From Toxoplasma gondii ME49 (Eukaryota > Apicomplexa > Conoidasida > Eucoccidiorida > Sarcocystidae), in NCBI RefSeq assembly GCF_000006565.2, contig NC_031477.1:226141-290140 (forward strand): a stretch of DNA of 64,000 bases, written 5' to 3'. The notes beneath the pieces are model-generated. The model saw nothing but the letters and a program-made list of their open reading frames with translations, had not been told where the DNA came from and did not search any database. A program made the position numbers and the translations under genes. Of this stretch, positions 24,388 through 34,262 are shown piece by piece (the stretch's first letter is position 1; every line of letters starts with the position of its first letter).

Positions 24388-25556
24388 TCATGTAAACGGT
24401 GGTGGCACAGAAAGAGTTTTTCTTTTGGTGTTCTCTTCAGGTTGCACTGGTTGGACCTGCTGTGACAGGAGCTTCTTTAGTCTGAAGGAAGTTGCTGAGC
24501 AACAGGCGTAAGAAATGCCACTCAACAAGGCGGTACTAGCTTGAATGGCGCTAGCAACGATCAGAGTTTTCAGAATGGAAGAATCACCTGATTGCCCGCC
24601 TTCTGCGTGTAGCTGGGCCGTATACAGCGATGCGTTGTACACGCCGAAGAGGATCCACACAATTTGGAGAATGCTCATGCATACGGCGAAGGCACCAAAG
24701 ACGGCCAATAATCTCTGGTCTGCATTGAACAAGAAGCATAACGTCTTTCAGACAGCGCTCTGCTACCTTTGTGACGTGGCGACCTGGGACACGAGCTGTC
24801 CTGAAGTGACTTCAGTGTTTCTGTCTTGATCTCCCCGTTGCCATCTTCCCTCTATGCTGCAATATTCAAATACGTTAATTTTACTACCTGCGTCGAGGGT
24901 GTCCGAATCGGCACCAAAGACAGCAACAGTACACTGGGGCCACAAAGAAAAGACAGGCGTTCACCACGTTGCCTTCTTAACTCATGCCTGACACTGTACG
25001 TGGCCCCTTCATGGATGGATATCCTTACGGAGGCTATCATCAAGCGGCATCTGGCAGTCTGTTTCTAATGCTCGAACTGAGCTATCTGGGGCTGTCGAGT
25101 ATCAAGGGAGGCTCTTAGGCAAGCGATCGTCTCCCACATGGGATCTGTGCTATGCATAAGGTTTTGAAATACACATGTTGAAGCATGCGGGAACCATATT
25201 CGTTCGTGAGCGTTGTTTATAGCTGACGCACAAAGAAAATTGAAGACGATCGCACTTGGCTCTCGACTTTCTTCTCCTTCCCGAGGGCTCTTACCTTTTC
25301 TTTGGATGCCGCAGACCCCAAAAGAAAACACTGCAGCCGCAACCGCGCATTCCAGTACGGCGGACACAATGTTTACAGCTTTTTGTGAAGCTGCCAGGCT
25401 GGCGACGAAGCTGGCGACGACAAGACAGATCGACGTGATAATGCTGAGGACGACAGATCTGACAGTTTTATTCACTTGATTTGGCAGTGACGTGAATTCG
25501 TCAGAATGCCCCTTCTCTAAGGCAAAGGAAATTTCCGAAGAGGAACCGGTCTCCAT
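24388..25556 (-). CDS. four-span membrane protein (2 exons), unknown family
   Basis: Exon 1 (25556-25295) starts at the ATG of METGSSSE and ends AAAAG^GTAAGA in phase 1. Exon 2 (24719-24388) follows TTGTTCAATGCAG and completes the split codon as Asp. The product has 197 residues. Hydrophobic segments lie at about 34-56, 62-84, 91-116 and 136-161, two from each exon. The N-terminus (33 residues, Ser/Glu-rich) and C-terminus (about 30 residues, Lys/Pro-rich, ending PPPFT) would face the same side. A Cys pair (ACCSA) sits just after the fourth span. The loop between spans 3 and 4 is short and Gly/Ser-rich. The layout resembles small four-span families such as MARVEL or tetraspanin-like proteins, but no signature motif is visible. 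The frame is open upstream without an ATG, so 25554-25556 is the chosen start. Confidence 0.6.
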
Positions 25557-28088
25557 TGAGCAGGTTGTATTCGGCAAAACTGGCAGCGACAAAATAACGA
25601 AGAAATCCGCAGAACCAGCTGAGTACGATATTCTCGTTGATAATACGTTAGTCTTAATCCAGATCAGAAAGTGCGTTTTTCTTCATTAAACATAATGGAT
25701 AATGGCTTATCTGTGATGTGTCTGCACTCATGCCATATACGATTTGCATAGCCAGATAGACATTGGTACACGCGGACACGTCCATGAGTGTAGCCTTGAC
25801 TTGTTTTATAGGTGGGAATCCTTAGGCAGTCCTGCAGGGCATGACCGATTGACAAAGATTACAAATATGGTGGAAGGAGAAGTGAGGATGACCGCCGCCG
25901 TGTAGGAGTTGAGAGTTGATTAGAAAAAACGGTACACGTGCGGAGCAAGCTATCCCTCACCTAGGTGCCGAGCGATGACATAAGAAACAGTCTAACATTT
26001 TTGAGGCGGAATTTCATTCTGGAACGACTTCGGTACTTGCTACTAATTTCCTCGATACGCGCACGGTAAAAAATTGTTTGAGTGTTATAATAGGCACAGG
26101 CTTAAAAACTCAGAATTCAAAGAACCGCTCGGGCACGTTTTGGTGGAGCAAGTTATACCGTGTTTCTCCTACACAATCCCCCAAAACTTCGGCCCTGCAG
26201 CTTTCCTCGTCAACTGTATGAAAGACATAATGCAAACGATTCCGTGAAAATTATTTCGAAAACACGCCTCACATTCTCTTCATACGAGGGTTGTTTAAGC
26301 GGTTTACAGTGCCCCACAACACCAGTCCCGCGCTGGCAACAGGTGGAAGTATCTAAGCTGACAAATGAGAATCGTGCGCTAAAAACTGTACATCAGTGTA
26401 GCAAAACGAAATTCTGAATCAGGCTTCAGCTGGCTTGGTTAGGATGAAAAATTGATCTCCGTTGTTGAGAAACAACTGCACATTCTTGGACTGTTCATGC
26501 CGCCCGTATGGCCACAGAAGAAAACAGTCTCCTTATCAGACAGAAGAAAGAAAAACGGATATTTCAATGCTTGATTTGAGGCAACTCACCGTAATTTGTT
26601 AAGCGTGGCGAACTTCACGACGTGTGTTGCACAGCCCAGGAGTGCAAGGGCTATCATCTTCGACAAACAGGATGACTACAATCTGCTGCCGACAACCTCT
26701 GCTGCAAATGTAATGCCAGAGCAGCTGTTGTAACTCTTGTACCCGACGTGCAGGCTGTGTTTCCGATTTTGCTGCCACACAACACCAGCCACCGTGTCCG
26801 GTTTGCTGGGAGTTTCTACAGTTTGCTTTTAGTCGCGCCAGTGTCAACGCGGTGGGAGTCAAATCGACTATCGTGGCTATTGCCTGAAAGTGTAGCTAAG
26901 TGCTTGTTTCGAGTTTGCTGAGGACGAAGCGCCAAGTTGCTGGAAGGAGAAGTGTGGCATCTGGTCTGTGATGTGCTGGTTGTACACTGATACTGGTGAA
27001 ATGAAGAGACTTACACCATACATTCAAGAGTGAACAGCTACATCAGGGGAATCACTGTACCCCTGAATTTCCTGACCTTGCATCAAGTGTAGAATGCGAG
27101 GAAAGAACGAGTCCCCATCATCAGCTTGATTGGAGTTCAGTTGACCACTGCCCACGAAACTCATATAGACCTTATGGGGTATGCCACAAATTTAAGATAC
27201 GAGCAGGGCTCTGCCACTGCACAAACAGGCCTCTCCGCGTTTTCATGTCCACACATAACCGACTCCTCGAGAGTCTGTCTGACACAGCAATTGCACCCCA
27301 ACGTCAGCCAGATCAATCGCCAACTCGTCTGGTGCTGATCGCCCCCTGGAAAAATTTGTGTACAGAAAAGCTTTGTGCGTGTGATACGATACGCTGCCTA
27401 GCTACTGACCAGTGCAGTGCAGTCGTTGCAAGGGCTCCCCCCACGCATTCCTGGTCTGCAAGGGAGCAAGTCAGCTTTTAACTTGAGGAAAATGTCGGGA
27501 TCGGGGAACCATCGGCGGCCGCCCCAGCAATTTGAGAGAGCTCGAGGACGATGCTCCTCGTCGGTTTATTCTTTTGGAATCTTGGCCGTGCACTAACACG
27601 GTCTTTGGATGGTCAGCAGCCGCGAACAGAGTACCTACTGACGTGGAAAAAACACGTGAACCAAAGCGTCAGGCTCCCTCTGTTCTAAACTGCTCCAAGC
27701 ATTGAGCACCTACTGCCACATTGACCGAATCTCCAGGGTGAACTGCGAATTGTTCGTATGCCTTAAAGGACCAAATACTGTCCGACTCTTCGAATTTAAA
27801 GAGAATGTGTCCATGTCCCAGACACTAGCAGCTTCAAGTGGGTTTGCTGTAAGGTGATTCATTCCATGTTACAAAGGAATATGGAAAACAAGCTTGATTC
27901 GAGCTGGTACCGCAGGTTTACAGTTGCAATTGGTCGACTTCATCAGACGGATGTAAAGGCATGACACAAGCCAACGGAAGAAACCCTTGAAAAGCACTGC
28001 CATCGTCTAACACAGATAAAGGCCCCGAGAAAGTCGCCGTTTTGCTCGCTGTGCCACGCGCGGTACACGCCGACATCAGATCTCCGCA
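25557..28088. other. intergenic region with scattered candidate exons
   Basis: Apart from the candidate exon 26590-26657, only short ORFs occur. A + strand ORF at 26160-26417 ends in a charged stretch but has no splice or family support. No repeats or RNA genes were noticed. The stretch includes the 5' flank of the four-span gene and the 3' flank of the VMA21-like gene. Confidence 0.35.
26590..26657 (-). CDS. candidate exon with ATG, small hydrophobic segment
   Basis: On the minus strand an ATG directly after a pyrimidine-rich AG opens 22 codons (MIALALLGCATHVVKFATLN...) and ends at a consensus donor, CG^GTGAGTTG, in phase 2. The peptide is hydrophobic then basic, like the start of a small membrane protein. 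It may be a first exon or an internal exon. I could not find the partner exons between 25.6 and 26.6 kb, and the family is not recognised. Confidence 0.3.
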
Positions 28089-28646
28089 TTACTTCCTCTT
28101 CTTTGTGGCAGTGGCCTCGTCTTCTTTTTCACTTGGACTACCGGCGGAAGCCTGTGCTCTACAAACTTTTTCCCAGTCTCTTTTTTCTTCACGGTAGGCA
28201 AGAAACGCGTAGCTCAGCATAACAACATTCACGAGAACGATAGCGGCGATGTTTCCACACATGTTCGCAGCATCACGTAGTCCGTCGTCGTCGGATTTTG
28301 ATTGCATATGTTTTAACATGACCAAGACAAGCCGAGGTAGAACCAGAACCGTAGATATCGGAAGAACTGCCATCAAAATCGCAAAGAGGAGAAACTTTAT
28401 CAGGACAGAACTATTCTCCGGGTTCCGCAGAATGGCGAGCAACACCCGGCCACGCGAAACTGGCCGGTGTTGATGCTTTATCTCCTCTTCTCTTTTCTTC
28501 TGCTGGGTAAGCACGGAAGAAGAAATGTGTGCAGATGAGTCACCACTAGCAGACGAGGAAGCTGGGGATTTGGACTCTTCATTGCCCTGGCGCTGAGAAG
28601 AGGCTCCGCTGCCTCCGGGAGAGGTTCCCCGCACAGACGTCGGCAT
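28089..28646 (-). CDS. V-ATPase assembly factor, VMA21-like
   Basis: Intronless frame of 185 residues from ATG 28644-28646 to TAA 28089-28091; the frame extends upstream without another ATG. VMA21 proteins are small two-span ER proteins that help assemble the V0 sector of the vacuolar proton pump and cycle between ER and Golgi. Here residues 78-106 (NSSVLIKFLLFAILMAVLPI) match the first VMA21 span, a charged loop follows (115-126), then the second span at about 131-152, followed by YREEKRDWEK, which matches the family's post-span pattern with its conserved Trp. The last four residues are KKRK, a KKxx ER-retrieval signal, as yeast Vma21 also has. The first 70 residues are Ser/Gly-rich and then basic, an extension absent from the roughly 80-100-residue yeast and human proteins. 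Main doubt: the family is short and recognised here by pattern, not by search. Confidence 0.72.
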   Translation of the reverse strand: MPTSVRGTSPGGSGASSQRQGNEESKSPASSSASGDSSAHISSSVLTQQKKREEEIKHQHRPVSRGRVLLAILRNPENSSVLIKFLLFAILMAVLPISTVLVLPRLVLVMLKHMQSKSDDDGLRDAANMCGNIAAIVLVNVVMLSYAFLAYREEKRDWEKVCRAQASAGSPSEKEDEATATKKRK

Positions 28647-29926
28647 TGTGCTAAGGAGACGGGAAGGATTTGGGCACACACAATAAAATAAGAGGTTTAT
28701 CAGAAGAGCGAGCTAGCAACCACATTCACTGTCTCCAGTTCCCCGTCACTTGTACCTAACACTAGACTGGGCACGAAGGTGCAATAGAAGTGAGTGTTTG
28801 AGGGGAAGGAGACAGTGCGACACTTTACAAGTGCCGGCAGACGGTTTCCAGTCCTCTACTGAAGGCGTCTCAAACCCTGTTTTATTACCGAGACAGCGGA
28901 AACCAGCTATTCGACACACGCCCGTAACCGCCTTCAAAACTCAGCCAAACACTTCTGCCTATGCAGAGAAACACTTTCCCCTTGGTCTTTTGTCACCGCG
29001 TCGTCAAGATATCAGCAAACGTTCGTTTAAATGTGTTTCACCGTAAACAGTCTGTGAAGACACAGGTTCAGGATCCGAGGCGACTGCTGCGACAGCTGAT
29101 CCTCTCTTTTCTGTGCATGCAATGTCGCGGCCCTTGAGGTTTGAGACTGCATGCAAAATTTGCTGACCGGCGGCTTTCAAAAAACAGCAGAAAAAGAACC
29201 ATTTGCCTCATCGTATCTCCCACCTCGACTGCCAAAAGTTTCCCTCTGCAGGATCTTTGTTTTTGTCTTCCGAAGCTTCGCGCGCGGCGTTGTGGGGGCT
29301 TCCATTCATCTCAGTTTCTTGCTGATTCTTGCCCCTCTCTGCGGCAACATCTGGCGCCCACGCTTCTTTGGACTCCACTGTTGCACTCTCAACGGGGGAT
29401 CCTGTTTCTGTCGTCTCCCGGAGGAGAGTTGATTCCGTCCTGCAACATTCGCACATCCAGAGCGTTCTCCGTGGTGACAGGTCGCTCACCGTGCCACGGG
29501 CGGACTATATATTGTTATACATTCTATAATTTAACTAAAAATTTAGAAATAAATAGACTTTTAAATATTTATGTTATATATTCAACTAATAAAAAAAATC
29601 TCTGAAAAAACTGTCTGTTCGCGTGGTTGCAGCACTAGGGCTGTATACAGAGCTCGAGACCAAGCGCGCCGGGGAAGCTCGGGAGAACGGGGTTTCCGCA
29701 AAAACCTGTTTTCATTTGAGAACTCTGACAAACAAGGCCTGGTCTAAGAAGAAGGAAGAGGCGAGACTCTTTTCACCTTCGCGTCGAGGAGGCAATCAAT
29801 TTCTTCTTTCTTTTTCTCATTGCTAATCTCCAACCTGCATAACTCTTCTGCTCGTCGTCCTCTGATGCCTCCGGTGTCCTGACGCGTGGTTCAGCCTGTG
29901 TTGACCTCGGTTTTCCCCTGTCCACG
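28647..29926. other. divergent intergenic region between the VMA21-like and helicase genes
   Basis: It separates the start of a minus-strand gene from the start of a + strand gene, so both promoters should lie here. A + strand ORF (29141-29605) runs into the AT-rich block at 29504-29611 and a minus ORF overlaps it; neither has family support. GCATGC-type motifs occur near 29117 and 29148, similar to known coccidian promoter motifs. Confidence 0.45.
29504..29611. other. very AT-rich block, possible organelle DNA insert
   Basis: About 108 bp of near-pure A and T within surroundings of roughly 50% GC, with sharp edges. One frame reads on as Asn/Ile/Leu/Lys/Tyr-rich peptide (NLTKNLEINRLLNIYVIYS), the composition typical of apicoplast-encoded proteins. 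Insertion of plastid or mitochondrial fragments into coccidian nuclear genomes is known. I cannot match it to a specific organelle gene by eye; a simple AT-rich promoter element is the alternative. Confidence 0.35.
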
Positions 29927-32900
29927 ATGGACACCGCACTGAACTCGAAAACAAAGGCCGCCGGCCTATCCGATCCGGAGACGGTCGTCAAGAAGAAGAA
30001 AAGCCGAGAAGAGGACGTCAAGAGTCCAGCCCCGGACGCGTCTGCTTGTCCCACAATCTCTGCTTCTGCCGTGTCGCCCACTTTCGCCTCTCTCGGTCTG
30101 TGCTCGGAGCTATGCGCCTCCGTTTCAACTCTGGGGTGGAAGTCGCCAACAGCCATCCAGTCCGAGGTCCTGCCGTACGCCCTACAGGGTCGAGATATTA
30201 TTGCGCTGGCGGAGACCGGAAGCGGGAAGACTGCTGCATTCGGCCTGCCTATTCTTCAGCGGCTGCTTCAGCGGACGCAGCGATTCTACGCGCTCATTCT
30301 CGCCCCCACGAGAGAACTTTGCCTCCAAATTTCTCAGCAAATCCTCGCCATGGGCGGCACCCTCGGCGTCACGGTTGTGACGCTTGTAGGCGGACTCGAC
30401 CACAACACGCAGGCCATCGCGCTGGCAAAGAAACCCCACGTCGTCGTCGGAAGTCCGGGAAGAGTCGTCGACCATCTGCAGCAGACGAAGGGCTTCAGCT
30501 TGAAGAGTGTCAAAGTACGCGGCTGTCTATACAGGTTTTACTCAAAGTTATATAAATTCGAGATTCTTGAATAAGGTGTAAAGAGCTCCGGTGGTTTACG
30601 GAAAGAACGATGCAAAGCCTGCTTCTACTTGAGAATCTAGATTGAAACTTGCACAGTTGAGTTCTGGTAGAAGCGTTCACGTTTTTTTCGCACTCTAGCT
30701 CATTCCCTGAGACTGTATAGAATGTGGCCAACCCGTCAGGTTGTGAGAGATGGGAATCAGCAGCGGGAGAAAAACACTCTTAAGAGATAGTGCTGAAGTT
30801 ATGGGTACACGAAACTGTCTAGAAGTGGGGTTTCTAGGTTTTTCTGAGCCGAAGGCTATTTATTTGCTTTTACTCCTTCGGGACCGCATGCGGGGGCTTG
30901 AGAAGAGGCGCGTGTCTCTGTCTGTGGCAAAGGCCCAGTAAGCTGGCTGAAGGAACTGCGCTGTACTTTGCCGGGTCTTCACCTCTCCCATCGCCTCCCA
31001 CCTTTTTTCTCGTTCCACTTTCTTCCAGGTTCTTGTGTTGGACGAGGCAGACCGTCTTCTCTCCCTGGACTTCGATGCCGCCCTCCAGGTTCTTTTGGAG
31101 CACGTTGGGAGTCCAGCAGAGCGACAGACGATGCTTTTTAGCGCGACAATGACGACCAAAGTCTCGAAGTTGCAGAAGGCGTCTCTGAAGAAGCCTGTGA
31201 AGGTCGGTGAAAGGTCGTCGGTGGGGATGGGTCACGTCGTCAAACTCTCTGTTGAACGCAAGCCAATCCAATCTGATGGTGTAGGGAGACGTTGATGGTG
31301 ACGCGCAGGCTTGAAGGAGCGAAGCGCAGAGCGAATGTGTAAGGCCTCACAGAGAGAGATCGTCTGATGGGGTGCTCTTCCCCTCTCTGCTATGTTCTGT
31401 CTCTCACTCAGCTCGAGGTGAACAGCAAGTACGACGTCGCTTCGCATCTGCAGCAGCACTTCCTGCTCGTTCCTTTCAAGCTGAAACACACGCACCTGGC
31501 TGCGGCTCTTCTTCACCTGTCTCCGTCCTCCGTCATTGTATTTACAAACACTTGCGCGAACGCCCGAAAGACCGCGCTCTTTCTTCGCCACCTCGGCTTT
31601 CAGTCGGTGCGTGCGTCCCCCAAACGTAGCGGAGTTTCCAGACGTGAACTGTGTGGAGGATACGAAGGTGTGTCGCAGGTGAAGATCTCACGTTTTGCAT
31701 ACCGCTAAATCCTTTTCTGGAGGAAACGGTCTCGCCCCCAGGCGACGCCTCGTTCCTGCCTCCCTCATGCCCGCTTTTTCTGCGCCTGTGTCTTCTGCGC
31801 GTGTCTGGTGGGTCATTTTGAGATTCCCACGAGGAGCAATCAGAAGGGTCCTAAACAAGTATGTCGTGTGCCGAGAAGCTTGCCGTTGTGGCGTTGTGTC
31901 CGGGTCTCCTTTCCTTTTTCTCCTTCCTCAATGCTAGAAAATACTATACACGGACGATGCAAATAGATAGCTGGGACGTGAAGGCGCATCTGAAATGCTA
32001 CACACCCCTTCAATTGGTAATGCGTTGGTGCAGTTGTTGTACAAACACGCAGCTACTTGCTGACACAGTTGGCACTGAGGCCTTCTGATCGTTAATGAGA
32101 GACCTTGTCTCCCGCTTTCGTTTGCTCTTCCTCCCGCAGGTCTGTCTACATGGGAAGATGACGCAGCCTCAACGCATCGGCGCACTGACCAAGTTCCGCG
32201 CTGCAGAGACAAGTTGTTTAGTGGCGACTGAAGTTGGCAGTCGTGGTCTCGATATCCCCCACGTTCAGATGGTCATCAATTTCGATGTTCCTCTCTCTTC
32301 CAAGGAGTACATACACCGCGTCGGTCGCACGGCTCGCGCAGGAAGAACTGGACGAGCACTCACGATCGTCACTCAGTAAGACGTGAAAGTCCCGACTTGA
32401 GACTTCTGTATCTCTCCATTTTGCGATTCATCACGTTGTCCTGCTTCCTCGCTGGTCTCCAACTTCGCCTAATGGTTGTCGGCTCTCCACCTTGTCGTGC
32501 ATTCAACTCAAACGCGGAAGTGTCTCTCTGGCTCTCTTCCCGGTCATTCCTCGTTCGTCTTGGCACACTGCGGGTTCGTCTTGGATCTGCTCTCTGGCAT
32601 TCTTTTGGACTCTCCCCAGATACGACGTCGAGGCCTACCAACGCATCGAACACGCACTGGGACAGAAACTCGAGGAGCTGACTGTAAGCGCGCAGACGGG
32701 GTGGCCACGGGCGCGAACTCGAGACAGGAGCGCAGTGAACAGAACACAAAGTATAGACGGGAAGGAGGATCCGGTGGAGCTTTGAAAGTGAAGGTAACGA
32801 GGGAACGGAGAAACGGAGGAAACACAGACAGCAAGAGGCGTCAAGAGAAACGCGACAACGCAGAGTTGCTCGCGTCTCGGGTCGCCGTTCTTGGGGTCGT

Positions 32901-34262
32901 GTCTCCGTTTTTTTTTCATTTTTCACCTCTGCGGTCAGGGCCGTGTTGGTCTCCTCGATTTTCTCAGTTTCCATTCGTCTTCTGCTGCTGTGTGAGATAC
33001 TAACGCTGGAGGGTCCCCACTCGTTTCTGTGTGTCTCATGCTGCTCCACTTTCTCCATCGCCTTTGTTGCACTCTTCCGGGTGCTGTCTCCTCCTTGAAT
33101 TTTTCGCATGTCCACTGAGCCTTCTTTCTGACCCTTTTCACCGTAGGAGTTGACTGCGACGGAGAAGGTCATGCCTCTTCACGAAAAAGTTCTGGAGGCT
33201 CTGAGGTGAGCAGACACGAGGGAGGAAAAAGGAGTTGGGAAAAGGCCTCAAACGGCACAGGAAATGGACTCGGATGACGAGTCTTCTTTCGGCGGTACTG
33301 ACCGTGGCCACACCTGCCGAAAAAAAAGATGGGGCACCAAGCGGGAAGACTTGTCGGTACGCTGAGGCGCAAACAATGCCAGAGGAGCAACTGTGTTGGA
33401 TCGACGAGGGAGATGTTGCACGGAAATGTTTCAGCGAGAATCGAGAGTGACCTGTAGGGCCCCGGCGGAGAGAGCCGAGAAATCAGAAAGAAAGCCTGTT
33501 CCGGGTGACCATGGGTTTTCAGGAGGAAGCGCATTTGTCCCACGAGAGGCAGAAACTGACAGAAAGGCGTTTAGAGGATAAAGTTTAGGACCTCCAGGTT
33601 TCGTTCGATGGTTTTGAGCCCTGAGGCGACTGACTAGTCGACGGGTCGTGCTGTATATTAGGTAGTTCCCGAAAAACTCTAGGCGAGAAAACGGAACAGC
33701 GGACGTCTGCGGCCGTAACAACCATGTCGAATTCACAACTGAGAGAAGAAGCAGCTGACACTCGACAGGGAAAGACACGCATCAGCGAGGCAAGATGAGC
33801 CCTGGACTTGTGCGTGCTTTGTGGACCCCCGAAATGACAAACGAATCCGTGCAAAGCTAGCCTGGGGCAAAGAACCTAGAAATCTCATCATAGAGCGGAT
33901 GTATTGCATCTGGAACACAGCTGATCGCGAAGTCCCTCAATGTCATAGGATGTTGAGACCCACCACTGTGAGCTGTCGTCAGCAGTCCAGTGAAGTACAC
34001 AGGATCAACTCTTCCGTGAGCCACGTCACAGACACTCTAGAAAGCGTGCAGGCTGTCTTCGTTTTCATCACAGAGAAAAGCAGGTGACGGCGAGAGGCGA
34101 AACAGTTCGACGTCGTTGTGGTTCTTGTTTCTTTTTAGGTCCGCCGAGCTCGAAGCTCGAGAGGCGGACGAGGCTGCCCTCGTCCAGAAGGCAGCGAAGA
34201 AGAAGAGAGGAGCAGGGAACAAGAGATCGTCTGGTGCAGGGAAGAAGATGAAGCTAGGATGA
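29927..34262 (+). CDS. DEAD-box ATP-dependent RNA helicase, DDX47/Rrp3 type (7 exons)
   Basis: Exons 29927-30514, 31029-31202, 31412-31606, 32140-32375, 32620-32683, 33147-33205 and 34139-34262 join in phase to 479 residues, close to human DDX47 (455). Motifs in order: Q motif (F53, PTAIQ 74-78), Walker A AETGSGKT (95-102), Ia APTREL, GG (154-155), GSPGR at Ib (usual form TPGR), DEAD 201-204, SAT 234-236, VIVFTNT (IV), RGLD in motif V (353-356), [11 protein letters not shown] (378-388). The stretch [14 protein letters not shown] and the tail pattern [18 protein letters not shown] are what point to DDX47/Rrp3, a nucleolar helicase needed for 18S pre-rRNA processing and small-subunit assembly, rather than to other DEAD-box families. 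N-terminal (22-32) and C-terminal (460-478) Lys-rich stretches suit nuclear and nucleolar targeting. Introns are 209-941 nt. All donors are GT and acceptors AG; the donor after exon 2 (GTCGGT) is weak. Confidence 0.93.
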
